In this document: piece by piece, positions 18,586-27,112 of the stretch
Position numbering within the stretch: the first letter of the stretch is position 1
Layout of the letters: each line of letters starts with the position of its first letter
Source of the DNA: Pseudomonas sp. RIT623
GTDB taxonomy: Bacteria; Pseudomonadota; Gammaproteobacteria; Pseudomonadales; Pseudomonadaceae
DNA: 64,000 bases
Reading direction: 5' to 3'
Assembly: GCF_004519305.1 (NCBI RefSeq)
Contig: NZ_SOZA01000010.1
Location: forward strand, 62,001-126,000
The notes under the pieces: model-generated
Database searches by the model: none
What the model was told of the DNA's origin: nothing
What the model saw: the letters and a program-made list of their open reading frames with translations, nothing else
Translations under genes and position numbers: made by a program

Positions 18586-19932
18586 ATGCCCATCCCATCG
18601 ATGCCCTTGCACAGCACCCCGTCCACCGCCTTCGCCGAGCCGGTCGACGACCGCTTCGAACACGCCAGCGTCGACCAGTTGCGCGACCACCAGCTGCAAC
18701 GCCTGCGTGTCACCCTGGAACATGCCTACGCCAACGTGCCCTGGTACCGCGAGCAATTCCAGGCCATGGGGATTCACCCCAAGGACATGAACCAGCTGGA
18801 GGACCTGGCCCGCTTCCCCCTGACCAGCAAGGCCGAACTGCGCGAGCACTACCCGTTCGGCCTGTTCGCCGTGCCCATGGACCAGGTGGTGCGCCTGCAT
18901 GCCTCCAGCGGCACCACCGGCAAGCCCACCGTGGTCGGCTACACCCGGCATGACATCGATGTCTGGTCGTCGCTGGTGGCCCGCTCGATTCGTGCCGCCG
19001 GCGGCCAGCGTGGCGACCGCATCCACATCGCCTACGGCTACGGCCTGTTCACCGGCGGCCTGGGCGCGCACTACGGCGCCGAGAAACTCGGCTGCACGGT
19101 GATCCCGATGTCCGGTGGCCAGACCGAGAAACAGGTCCAGCTGATCCGCGATTTCCAGCCCGACATCATCATGGTCACGCCGTCGTACATGCTCAACATC
19201 GCCGAAGAGATCGAGCGCCAAGGCCTGGACCCACGCGCGCTGTCACTGCGAACCGGGATCTTCGGCGCCGAACCCTGGGGCCAACAGATGCGCGGCGAAC
19301 TGGAACAGCGCCTGGGCATCCAGGCCCTGGATATCTATGGCCTGTCGGAGATCATGGGCCCGGGCGTGGCCATGGAGCACCTGGACACCAAGGACGGCCC
19401 GACCCTCTGGGAAGATCACTTCTACCCGGAAATCATCGACCCGGTAACCGGCGAAGTGCTGCCCGACGGCCAGTTCGGCGAACTGGTGCTCACCACCCTG
19501 AGCAAGGAAGCGCTGCCGATGGTGCGCTACCGCACCCGCGACCTGACCCGCCTGCTGCCCGGCAGCGGCCGCGCCATGCGGCGACTGGACAAGATCACTG
19601 GGCGCAGCGACGACATGCTGATCATCCGCGGGGTCAACGTGTTCCCCAGCCAGATCGAGGAACAACTGCTGAACCTGTTCATCTTCAGCCCCGTGCACGA
19701 GCTGCACGTCAGCCGTGAAGGCAACCTCGACGCCCTCACCGTGCAGGTTGAGCTGCGCCCAGAGCACAGCCGCCTGAGCAACGAGGAGCAACAAGCCGCC
19801 TGCCAGCAGCTCAGCCACCGGATCAAGGTGCATGTCGGCATCAGCACCCGCATCGTGCTCAACCCCTGCCACTCCCTGAAGCGCTCCGAAGGCAAGGCCG
19901 GCAAGGTCATCGACCTGCGCGGCACACGCTGA
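18586..19932 (+). CDS. Phenylacetate-CoA ligase-like (PaaK family) adenylate-forming enzyme
   Basis: This is a 448-residue adenylate-forming ligase that likely activates an aryl or arylacetic acid to its CoA ester. The P-loop-like motif SSGTTGKPT is at 107-115, the YGLSE motif at 251-255, and the C-terminal hinge RSDDMLIIRGVNVFPSQIEE is characteristic of PaaK. The start at 18586 removes a poorly conserved 17-residue extension and sits after AAGAGAGCAG. The paa catabolic genes (paaABCDE, paaZ) are not in this window, so this copy probably serves the local cluster. The substrate is inferred, not shown. Confidence 0.9.
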   Translation: MPIPSMPLHSTPSTAFAEPVDDRFEHASVDQLRDHQLQRLRVTLEHAYANVPWYREQFQAMGIHPKDMNQLEDLARFPLTSKAELREHYPFGLFAVPMDQVVRLHASSGTTGKPTVVGYTRHDIDVWSSLVARSIRAAGGQRGDRIHIAYGYGLFTGGLGAHYGAEKLGCTVIPMSGGQTEKQVQLIRDFQPDIIMVTPSYMLNIAEEIERQGLDPRALSLRTGIFGAEPWGQQMRGELEQRLGIQALDIYGLSEIMGPGVAMEHLDTKDGPTLWEDHFYPEIIDPVTGEVLPDGQFGELVLTTLSKEALPMVRYRTRDLTRLLPGSGRAMRRLDKITGRSDDMLIIRGVNVFPSQIEEQLLNLFIFSPVHELHVSREGNLDALTVQVELRPEHSRLSNEEQQAACQQLSHRIKVHVGISTRIVLNPCHSLKRSEGKAGKVIDLRGTR

Positions 19933-19977
19933 CGACGCGTTATCCCTCCTCAACGGACTCACGAGGTTGACTCCAAC

Positions 19978-21669
19978 ATGGACATGACCATCGGCGACTT
20001 TCTCCTGCGTCGCCTGCAGGAATTCGGTATCCGCCACTTGTTCGGCGTACCCGGCGACTACAACCTGACCTTGCTCGAACAGGTCGAGGTCATGCCGGAC
20101 CTGCGCTTCATCGGCAACTGCAACGAGCTCAATGCCGCCTACGCCGCTGACGGCTACGCCCGCGCCCAAGGCTTCGGCGCGGTGCTGACCACCTACGGCG
20201 TGGGTGACCTCAGTGCGCTGAACGGCATTGCCGGGGCCTATGCCGAACGGGTTCCGGTGGTCATGATCTCCGGCATGCCGCCGCTGCACGCGATTATCGA
20301 CCGCGCGCTCATGCACCACACCCTGGCCGACGGCAACTACGACAACATCATGGTTGCCGTGCGCCAGTTCACCGTGGCCCAGGCGCGCATCACCGTGGAA
20401 AACGCCGCGCAAGAGATCGACCGGGTGCTGCAGACCTGCTTGCGCGAACGCCGCCCGGTGTACCTGCAACTGCCGTCGGACCTCGCCTACCTGCACATCG
20501 AAGTACCCGACACGCCGCTGCAACTGTGCGAAACCCGCAGCGAACCGGGCCAGCTGCAACATGTGGTGGCCCAACTGCGCGAACGCCTGGCCAAGGCCAG
20601 CCGACCGGTGGTGCTGGTGGACATCGACGTCGAACGCTTCGGCCTGACCGAACAGGTGCTGGAGCTGATCGAACGCCTCGACCTGCCCTTCGCCAACCTG
20701 CCGCCGGCCAAGGCCATGCTGCCGGAAACCCACCACCTGTTCCTCGGCACCTACGCCGGTGCCGGCAGCGCCCCGGCGGTACGCGAGGCGATCGAGCAGG
20801 CCGACTGCGTGCTGAGCATCGGCGCGCGCTTCACCGACGTCAGCACCGCGCTGTTCTCGCAGAAGTTCCAGGACGGCGCGCTGATCCAGCTGCAGCCTTA
20901 TGCCGCGTCGATGGCCAAGGTGCACTACAACGCGGTGAGCATGCGCCAGGTGCTGGAGACCCTGGTGCAACAACCACCAGTGATGCAAGCCATGCCGCGC
21001 CAGGTACCGCCGTTCAGCGGCCCGGCGGCATTCCGCGCGCTGCCTGAACACCCGCTGAGCCAGTTGCGTTTCTGGCAGCGCATCGCCCACTTGATCCGCG
21101 GCGACGAGTTGATCATCGCCGAGAGTGGCACTTCCTCGGCTGGCCTCAACGGCCTGCGCATGCCGCGTGGGGTGACCTACCTGACCCAGCCGATCTGGGG
21201 CTCGATCGGCTACACCTTGCCAGCCCTGCTCGGCACCCTGCTGGCCCAGCCACAGCGGCGGCAGATGCTGTTCATTGGCGACGGTTCGCTACAGATGACC
21301 GTGCAGGAGCTGTCGACCATCCTCGCCCACGACCTCAAGCCGATCATCTTCCTGATCAACAACGACGGCTACACCATCGAGCGCCTGATCCTCGGCGAGA
21401 ACTCCAGCTACAACGACATCAACCCGTGGCGTTACGCGCAGCTGCCCAAGGTGCTCGACACCCGCGAGCGCGCGCGGCATTTCACCGTGCACACCGAGGA
21501 CCAGTTGGAAGTGGCGTTGATCGAGGCCGAGGCCTGCGACGCGCTGGTGTTCATCGAAGTGGTGATGGAGCGCATGGACGCACCGGAGTCGCTCAAGCGC
21601 TTCGCCCGGCTGTTCGCCGAGTTCGACTATGGGCTGCCGGCCCTGAGCCAGCCGACCCTGGCGCATTGA
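19978..21669 (+). CDS. ThDP-dependent alpha-keto acid decarboxylase (pyruvate/indolepyruvate decarboxylase type)
   Basis: This is a 563-residue enzyme that should decarboxylate a 2-keto acid to an aldehyde. All key residues of the pyruvate/indolepyruvate/phenylpyruvate decarboxylase family are in place: Asp27 in GVPGDYNL, Glu50 (cofactor activation), the His113-His114 pair in MHHTLADG, the ThDP/Mg motif starting GDGS at 434-437 and ending NND (Asn461-Asn462), and Glu468 in DGYTIE. A GAGG ribosome site lies upstream. Acetolactate synthases lack the His pair, so that alternative is unlikely. The neighbouring PaaK-like ligase suggests an aromatic keto acid such as phenylpyruvate or indolepyruvate, which is an inference. 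Confidence 0.88.
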   Translation: MDMTIGDFLLRRLQEFGIRHLFGVPGDYNLTLLEQVEVMPDLRFIGNCNELNAAYAADGYARAQGFGAVLTTYGVGDLSALNGIAGAYAERVPVVMISGMPPLHAIIDRALMHHTLADGNYDNIMVAVRQFTVAQARITVENAAQEIDRVLQTCLRERRPVYLQLPSDLAYLHIEVPDTPLQLCETRSEPGQLQHVVAQLRERLAKASRPVVLVDIDVERFGLTEQVLELIERLDLPFANLPPAKAMLPETHHLFLGTYAGAGSAPAVREAIEQADCVLSIGARFTDVSTALFSQKFQDGALIQLQPYAASMAKVHYNAVSMRQVLETLVQQPPVMQAMPRQVPPFSGPAAFRALPEHPLSQLRFWQRIAHLIRGDELIIAESGTSSAGLNGLRMPRGVTYLTQPIWGSIGYTLPALLGTLLAQPQRRQMLFIGDGSLQMTVQELSTILAHDLKPIIFLINNDGYTIERLILGENSSYNDINPWRYAQLPKVLDTRERARHFTVHTEDQLEVALIEAEACDALVFIEVVMERMDAPESLKRFARLFAEFDYGLPALSQPTLAH

Positions 21670-21693
21670 CCCTGCGGTGCATGGCGCCGCTGT

Positions 21694-21786
21694 TCGCCGG
21701 CAAAGCCGGCTCCTACACAGACTCCAACCTGTAGGAGCCTGCCTTGCTGGCGATCCAGGCAACAGGGTGTTTGCCGGCAAGCGCGA
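21694..21786. repeat. REP cluster (two units and a partial third) after the decarboxylase gene
   Basis: An inverted unit CGCCGGCAAAGCCGGCTCCTAC at about 21695-21715 faces CTGTAGGAGCCTGCCTTGCTGGCGAT at 21729-21754, and a partial TTTGCCGGCAAGCGCGAT ends near 21786. Variation in the stems (CCTGCC, CAAAG) indicates older, diverged copies. Confidence 0.8.
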
Positions 21787-21794
21787 TACAACAA

Positions 21795-21825
21795 AGCCCG
21801 GGCGGCATGACCGCCCGGGCTTTTT
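21795..21825. terminator. Bidirectional rho-independent terminator
   Basis: An 11-bp GC-rich stem (AGCCCGGGCGG at 21795-21805 with its complement at 21811-21821), a 5-nt loop, TTTTT on the right and AAA on the left. It sits between the convergent keto-acid decarboxylase and SDR genes. Confidence 0.9.
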
Positions 21826-21828
21826 ACA

Positions 21829-22623
21829 TCAGGCGATCGAACGCACCACCCCGCCATCCACGCGCATGGCCGCGCCGGTGGTGGCGCTGGCCTGGCGCGA
21901 AGCCAGGTAGACCACCAGGTTGGCCACCTCTTCCACCGTGGCCAGGCGCTTGATGATCGAACTGGAGCGGTGCTCGGCGATGAAGCTGGCTTCCAGCTCC
22001 TCGACCGGCTTGCCGGCCTCGTCGGCCATCTTCTCGAAGTAACCGCCCACGCCCTCGGAACGGGTCGGCCCCGGCAGCACGGCGTTGACCGTCACGCCGG
22101 TACCGGCCAGGGTCTCGGCCAGGCCGCGGGACACCGCCAGCAGCGCGGTCTTGGTGGTGCCGTAGTGGATCATCTCGGTCGGGATCTGCAGCGCCGATTC
22201 GCTGGACATGAACAACACCCGGCCCCAGTTGCGCACTTTCATGCCCTGGGCGTAGTGACGCGACAGGCGCACCGCGCTCATCACGTTGACCTCGAAGAAA
22301 TGCTGCCAGTCTTCGTCGCTGATCTCGAAGAAGCCCTTGGGCTCGAAGATGCCCAGGTTGTTCACCAGGATGTCGGTTTCCGGCTCCTTGGCGATCAGCT
22401 TCTTCACACCTTCGAGCGTGCCAAGGTCGGCAACCACGCCGGACACCTTGGCGCCGGGCAACTTGTCGGTGATTTGCTTGATGGCGCGCTTCACCCGGCC
22501 TTCTTCACGGCCGTTGATCACCACATTCGCACCCGCCTCGGCCAAGCCGAAGGCGACGGCGAACCCTATACCGGCCGTGGAACCGCTGACGATTGCACTT
22601 TTGCCGTGCAAGGAAATATTCAT
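21829..22623 (-). CDS. Short-chain dehydrogenase/reductase downstream of the EmrAB-like pump
   Basis: This is a 264-residue classical SDR: GSTAGIG glycine motif near residue 14, NNLGIF, a Ser (MSSESA) and catalytic Tyr/Lys (HYGTTK), ending in MRVDGGVVRSIA. The start at 22623 has AAGGACGCAGGT upstream; an in-frame extension would run through a strong hairpin. The hairpin separates it from the efflux operon, so it probably has its own promoter or is expressed by read-through. The substrate is unknown. Confidence 0.9.
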   Translation of the reverse strand: MNISLHGKSAIVSGSTAGIGFAVAFGLAEAGANVVINGREEGRVKRAIKQITDKLPGAKVSGVVADLGTLEGVKKLIAKEPETDILVNNLGIFEPKGFFEISDEDWQHFFEVNVMSAVRLSRHYAQGMKVRNWGRVLFMSSESALQIPTEMIHYGTTKTALLAVSRGLAETLAGTGVTVNAVLPGPTRSEGVGGYFEKMADEAGKPVEELEASFIAEHRSSSIIKRLATVEEVANLVVYLASRQASATTGAAMRVDGGVVRSIA

Positions 22624-22657
22624 ACCTGCGTCCTTTTTCTGGATGATATCTGTTCCC

Positions 22658-22701
22658 AAAAACGACACGCCGCCAACAACGCAAGCATTGTTGGCGGCGT
22701 G
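22658..22701 (-). terminator. Rho-independent terminator after the efflux operon
   Basis: A perfect 14-bp stem (22666-22679 with 22688-22701) encloses an 8-nt loop. Read on the minus strand it is followed by TCGTTTTT (complement of 22658-22662). It lies 26 bp after the outer-membrane gene stop and ahead of the SDR start. Confidence 0.8.
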
Positions 22702-22726
22702 CCTCATGGCTCTTTGACCGCTGCGC

Positions 22727-24193
22727 TCAATCGCGTTCAACCTTGGCTTGCATCACCGGCGCAAACGATTGCCATCCGCCGCCCAGGGACTTGTACAGCC
22801 CCACCATGGACAACGACGTGGCGGCACTGCTTTCCACCCACTGCTCCTGGTTGGCCAGCAATGCGCTTTGCACCGTCAAGACATTGAGGAAATCCACCGC
22901 GCCTTCCACGTACTGGCGCTTGGCGTTATCCAAGGCCACCCGGCTCTGGCGCACCGCTTCCTCGAGCAAGTCGCGGCGCAACTGGCTGGCGTTGTACTGG
23001 CGAAGCACATCGTCCACTTCGTGCCAGGCGCGCAGCACCGTCTGCTGATACTGCAATGCCGCTTCCTGCTGCTGCGCCTCGCGCAGTTCGAGCACGCCCT
23101 TGAGGCGCCCACCTTCGAAAATCGGCAGGTTCAACTGTGGCCCGATGGCGAAGCGCCGCGCGTCCCAGTTGCCGAAGTCGGACAACTGCATCGACTGGAA
23201 GCCGGCACTGCCGGACAGGCGGATGCTCGGGTAGAAGTTGGCCTTGGCCACGCCGATGCTGGCGGTGGCCGCATGCAGCCGCGCCTCGGCCTGGCGGATG
23301 TCGGGGCGGCGCTCGGCCAGCTCCGACGGCAGGCCCATGGCGAAGCGCTGGGCGGTGCGCGGCAGTTCGCCCGGGGTCAGCAGTTCCTGCTGCAAGCTGC
23401 GCGGCGGCTCGGCCACCAGCAGGCTCAGGGCGTTGATCAACTGCGCCTGGCGCTCTTCCAGGGTCGGCAGGCGCGCCTCGACCGAAGCCACCTGGGCGGC
23501 GGCCTGGGCGACATCGAGGTTAGTCGCCACGCCGTCGCTCAGGCGCATCTGCGACAGGCGCAACGAGTGACGGGACACGTCCAGGTTCTCGCGCACCACG
23601 CCCAGGGTGCTTTGCACCGAGCGCAGCTGGATATAGGTGCTGGCGGTTTCCGCCAGCAGCGAAAGCAGCACGCCCTGACGATCGTTTTCGGCGACCTCGA
23701 CACTGGCGTCGGCCGCTTCCACTTCACGCCGCACGCGGCCCCACAGGTCCAGCTCCCAGGCCGCGACGAAATCGCCTTGCCACAGGTTGAACGCCGACTT
23801 GCCATTTTTACCGGACGGGTCGGCAAGCCCTTTGGCGCTGTTGCGCGCGCGGCTGTAGCCGGCGTCGACGTCCACCGACGGGTACTGTTCAGAAGCGATG
23901 CTCATGCGCAGCGCGCGACTTTGCAGCAGGCGCGAAGTGGCGATCTGCAGGTCCAGGTTGCGCTCCACCGCGCGCTGGATCAGCGCCGTCAGTTGCGCAT
24001 CGTGGAAAGTCTCCCACCAACGGGCTTCCAGCGGCGTGCTCTGCGGCTGGCTGGGGGCAGCCTTTTCCTGCAGGGCGGGCCAGGCCGCCGGGGCGCTCGA
24101 AGCAGGCTTGTGAAAGTCCGGGCCGAGGGTGCAGGCGCTCAAGGCCAGGGTGGCGCCCAACAACAAGGGCGTGCCGGTACGTGCAAGCTTCAT
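22727..24193 (-). CDS. Outer-membrane efflux lipoprotein (NodT/OprM family)
   Basis: This is a 488-residue TolC-like channel subunit. The signal peptide ends in lipobox LSAC with Cys21 lipidated, followed by TLGPDFHKP, the usual start of OprM/NodT proteins. Two structural repeats with long helices follow (LDVAQAAAQVASVEARLPTL and the LRAWHEVDDVLRQYNAS block). Its ATG overlaps the HlyD gene stop (ATGA), so it is the third gene of an MFS-HlyD-OMP operon and completes a tripartite pump. Confidence 0.94.
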   Translation of the reverse strand: MKLARTGTPLLLGATLALSACTLGPDFHKPASSAPAAWPALQEKAAPSQPQSTPLEARWWETFHDAQLTALIQRAVERNLDLQIATSRLLQSRALRMSIASEQYPSVDVDAGYSRARNSAKGLADPSGKNGKSAFNLWQGDFVAAWELDLWGRVRREVEAADASVEVAENDRQGVLLSLLAETASTYIQLRSVQSTLGVVRENLDVSRHSLRLSQMRLSDGVATNLDVAQAAAQVASVEARLPTLEERQAQLINALSLLVAEPPRSLQQELLTPGELPRTAQRFAMGLPSELAERRPDIRQAEARLHAATASIGVAKANFYPSIRLSGSAGFQSMQLSDFGNWDARRFAIGPQLNLPIFEGGRLKGVLELREAQQQEAALQYQQTVLRAWHEVDDVLRQYNASQLRRDLLEEAVRQSRVALDNAKRQYVEGAVDFLNVLTVQSALLANQEQWVESSAATSLSMVGLYKSLGGGWQSFAPVMQAKVERD

Positions 24194-25278
24194 CGGGCGC
24201 TGACCTCCTGATTGGCCTTGGCCCGGGCGTCCTGGCCGCCTTCACTGCGGGTGTCGATATCGGCGATCACCGACATGCCCACGCGCAAGCGCTGCAACAG
24301 CGGCTGGTCAGCGTCGAAGACGATCTTCACCGGAATGCGCTGCACCACCTTGGTGAAGTTGCCGGTGGCGTTGTCAGGCTTGACCGCCGCGAAGGTCAGG
24401 CCGGTGGCCGGCGCGACGCTCTGCACCACGCCGCGCAGGCGCTCGCCGGGGAAGGTATCGACGCTCACCTCGACGCGTTGGCCAGGCAGCACGTGGGTCA
24501 GCTGGGTTTCGCGGAAGTTGCCGATCACGTAGGCGCGCTGCAACGGCACCACCGAGAGCATTTTCGCCCCGGGCTGCACGTAGGAGCCAATGCGCACCGC
24601 CCGCTCGCCGACCATGCCGTCGATAGGCGCGACGATGCTGGTGTAGGACAGGTCCAGGCGCGCACGGTCCAGCGCCGCATCGGCATGCTTGCGCCCGGCC
24701 TCGGCGGCCTGCAACTGCGCGCTGAGGATGTCGGTCTGCTTGCGCGCCGCCGCCAGGGCCGCGCTGGAGTTGGTCAGCCGCGCCTGGGCCTGGTCGACCC
24801 GACTACGCGCCTGCTGGGCGTTCTGCACAGTGCCGGCGCCCTGCTCGGCCAGGCGCGTGTGGCGGGTCAGCTCATGGCTGGCGAAGGCCAGTTCAGCCTT
24901 GTCGGCGGCCACCGCGGCCTCGGCCTGGGAGATCAGCGAGGCCTGACGCTCCAACGTCGCCTTGGCGTTCTGCAACTGGGCGCGGGACATCTGCGCCTGG
25001 GCCTCGGCCGCCGCCAGGGCGGCCTGGAAGTCACGGTCGTCGATGCGCGCCAGGAGTTGCCCGGCCTTGACCTGCTGGTTGTCCTCGACCAGCACCTGGG
25101 TGATGAAGCCGGCCACTTTCGGCGCCACCACGGTGTAGTCGGCCGATACGTAGGCGTCGTTGGTCGATTGCACGCCACCGCCGCCGAACAGCGAAGGCAA
25201 GGCGGTGAAGGCGATGCCGCCGACGACGATGACCGCCGCCGCGATCAAGGCCAGTTTCTGGTTTTTGCTTATGGTCAT
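24190..25278 (-). CDS. HlyD/EmrA family periplasmic adaptor
   Basis: This is a 362-residue membrane-fusion protein: one N-terminal membrane helix (about 9-30), a lipoyl half-motif (VQSTNDAYVSADYTVVAPKVAGF), a long Ala/Gln-rich alpha-helical hairpin (about 90-200), then VVAPIDGMVGERAVRIGSYV and the beta-barrel. It links the MFS transporter to the outer-membrane channel. The start at 25278 gives the canonical short cytosolic tail; an upstream in-frame extension overlaps the MFS gene. Confidence 0.94.
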   Translation of the reverse strand: MTISKNQKLALIAAAVIVVGGIAFTALPSLFGGGGVQSTNDAYVSADYTVVAPKVAGFITQVLVEDNQQVKAGQLLARIDDRDFQAALAAAEAQAQMSRAQLQNAKATLERQASLISQAEAAVAADKAELAFASHELTRHTRLAEQGAGTVQNAQQARSRVDQAQARLTNSSAALAAARKQTDILSAQLQAAEAGRKHADAALDRARLDLSYTSIVAPIDGMVGERAVRIGSYVQPGAKMLSVVPLQRAYVIGNFRETQLTHVLPGQRVEVSVDTFPGERLRGVVQSVAPATGLTFAAVKPDNATGNFTKVVQRIPVKIVFDADQPLLQRLRVGMSVIADIDTRSEGGQDARAKANQEVSAR

Positions 25279-25304
25279 GATGTCTTTCTCTCTCAACAAG
25301 AACG

Positions 25305-26861
25305 CTATGCCACCGCGCGCGGTGGATAGATCCGGGTAGGCACGAAGGGAATCAGCACGATCAGCGCCAGCGCCAGCAGTGCCATGCACAGGTACAGGTC
25401 AGCCGAGGTCAGCACCACGGCTTGCTCGTGAATACGCTTGGCCAGGCCGGCGGCGTTGCCGTCGACCAGGGGCGAGTTGCCCAGGTTGTCTACCAGCATG
25501 TTCGAGTGGAAATGCCGGCGGCTGGTGGTCAGCGCGTCGAGAACCCCGGCAGCGACCACCGAGGCCAGGCCCTTGACGGTGTTGAACCAGGCCGAGGCGA
25601 ACGGGCCGTCCTGCGGCGTCATGCCGCCGGTGGCGAGCATCAGCAGCGGGATAACCGCCATGGGCTGGCCGAAGATCTGGAACAGTTGCAGCACGTAGAA
25701 GTTGTCGCGGATCCACTGCGAGGTAACGAAGGTGCCGCCGAAGCAGGACACCGCCAGCATGCCCAGGCCGATGGCCAGCACCCAGCGGCAGTCCACCGCG
25801 CGGATGTTGCACAGCGCCGCGGTCAGCGGCAGCGCCAGCAACTGCGGCAAGGCCACCAACAGCATTACCGGGCCGGTCTGCGCCGGGCGGTAGCCCTGGA
25901 TCTGGGCGAGGAAGCTGGACGGGATGATGATCACCGCCGACAGCACCACCAGCACGCCGCCCAGGGTGATCAGGGCATGGGTGAGGTTGCGGTTGGTGAG
26001 CATCTGCAACTTGAAGAACGGCAGTGGATGGGACCACTCGTTGATCATGAACAGCACCAGCAGCGCCAGGCCACCGCCCAGCAACCAGCAGATCATCGGC
26101 GAGTTGAACCAACCGTAGCGGTCGCCCTGGGACAGGCCAATGACGATCGAGCAGATCGCCGGCAACCCCAGCAGCAGGCCGCGCCAGTCGAACTGCTTGA
26201 AGCGCTCCAGGCGCAGCGGGTCCTGCGGCAGGCCCCAGGCCACGCAGGCCATGGCCAGCAAGGATGGCACGATGATCTGCCAGAAAGCCCACTGCCAACC
26301 GACGTATTCGGTCCACAGGCCGGCCAGTGGCAGACCCAGGCTAGGGCCGAAGGTGGCGGTCAGGGCATAGCCAGCCAGGCCGTAGAGCTTGATGCCTGGC
26401 GGCAGGAAACGCAGCGCCACGCTCATCAGCATCGGCGGCAAGGCACCGCCTGCGAAGCCTTGCAGGGTGCGCAGCACCATCAAGGTTTCCTGGTTGGGCG
26501 CGAACGGGCACAGCAGGCCAAGCACGGCGAAGGCACCGATGGCACTAAGGGTGAAACGACGCAGGGAAAAGGTCACCGAGCACCAGGGCGCGAAGGCCAT
26601 GGCCGATACCGAGGTGGCCGAGTACAGCGCCACCAGCCAAGAGCCTTCGTCGGCACCGATGCCCATGCCGCCACGGATATCGGCCAGGGCCATCTTGGTG
26701 ACCATCTCGTTGAGGCCGGCGCACAGTACCGCCAGCAGCACGCCAACCAGGCCGACCACGATGCGTGGGCCAAATGCCGGTGGCGCGGCTGGCTTGGCCG
26801 GTGCCGGCGCCGCGGCGCTCGCAGGGGCGGCCACGGTAGCCGTGGCGGCCAGCGAAGTCAT
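25305..26861 (-). CDS. DHA2-family MFS drug exporter (EmrB-like)
   Basis: This is a 518-residue proton-driven exporter with about 14 membrane helices. A Pro/Ala-rich cytosolic extension (about residues 1-30) precedes the first helix (IVVGLVGVLLAVLCAGLNE). LRTLQGFAGGALPP is the conserved motif C-type region of DHA2 proteins. It is the first gene of an operon with the HlyD and outer-membrane genes; substrates in this group include fusaric-acid-like and other hydrophobic acids. The ribosome site is weak and the exact start is uncertain. A palindrome at 26993-27024 in its promoter suggests control by the adjacent LysR protein. Confidence 0.93.
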   Translation of the reverse strand: MTSLAATATVAAPASAAAPAPAKPAAPPAFGPRIVVGLVGVLLAVLCAGLNEMVTKMALADIRGGMGIGADEGSWLVALYSATSVSAMAFAPWCSVTFSLRRFTLSAIGAFAVLGLLCPFAPNQETLMVLRTLQGFAGGALPPMLMSVALRFLPPGIKLYGLAGYALTATFGPSLGLPLAGLWTEYVGWQWAFWQIIVPSLLAMACVAWGLPQDPLRLERFKQFDWRGLLLGLPAICSIVIGLSQGDRYGWFNSPMICWLLGGGLALLVLFMINEWSHPLPFFKLQMLTNRNLTHALITLGGVLVVLSAVIIIPSSFLAQIQGYRPAQTGPVMLLVALPQLLALPLTAALCNIRAVDCRWVLAIGLGMLAVSCFGGTFVTSQWIRDNFYVLQLFQIFGQPMAVIPLLMLATGGMTPQDGPFASAWFNTVKGLASVVAAGVLDALTTSRRHFHSNMLVDNLGNSPLVDGNAAGLAKRIHEQAVVLTSADLYLCMALLALALIVLIPFVPTRIYPPRAVA

Positions 26862-26992
26862 GGCCTGGCCCCGGTGGCGCGGGCTGGGGCGGGACGAGGC
26901 AGATAGGCACGCATGGCTTTAGAACTCCGGGAAAAGTAGATACCCGGCAAGTCTAGGGAGGCGCAATGCTGTCGAAAACTGACATATTCGCA

Positions 26993-27024
26993 GCTTTATG
27001 CTGCATACGATGCAACTATAAAGC
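26993..27024. promoter_or_regulatory. Imperfect 32-bp palindrome upstream of the MFS operon, probable LysR-type operator
   Basis: GCTTTATGCTGCAT and its near reverse complement ATGCAACTATAAAGC flank a short centre. The arms match over the outer seven bases and the inner GCAT, and T-N11-A spacings are present, as expected for LysR-type binding sites. It lies in the 251-bp AT-rich gap between the LysR gene and the pump operon it precedes. The remainder of that gap shows no gene. Confidence 0.55.
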
Positions 27025-27112
27025 CACATAATCATAAGTGCGAGCGGGGGATGTGGGGCCTATGAGTCGGGCGCCGCACTCGATCTCATAGGCGCTAAGC
27101 CCTCCCCCCCGC

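Noticed and set aside
19243..21090. Minus-strand open frame opposite the PaaK-like and decarboxylase genes
   Set aside because: It shows the same antisense composition pattern and no family resemblance; both plus-strand genes have complete catalytic motifs.
16819..21669. Naming the cluster a confirmed tropone or 7-hydroxytropolone pathway
   Set aside because: Only the thioesterase/ACAD/PaaK combination recalls it; the paa epoxidase, paaZ-like and other known genes are not in this window.
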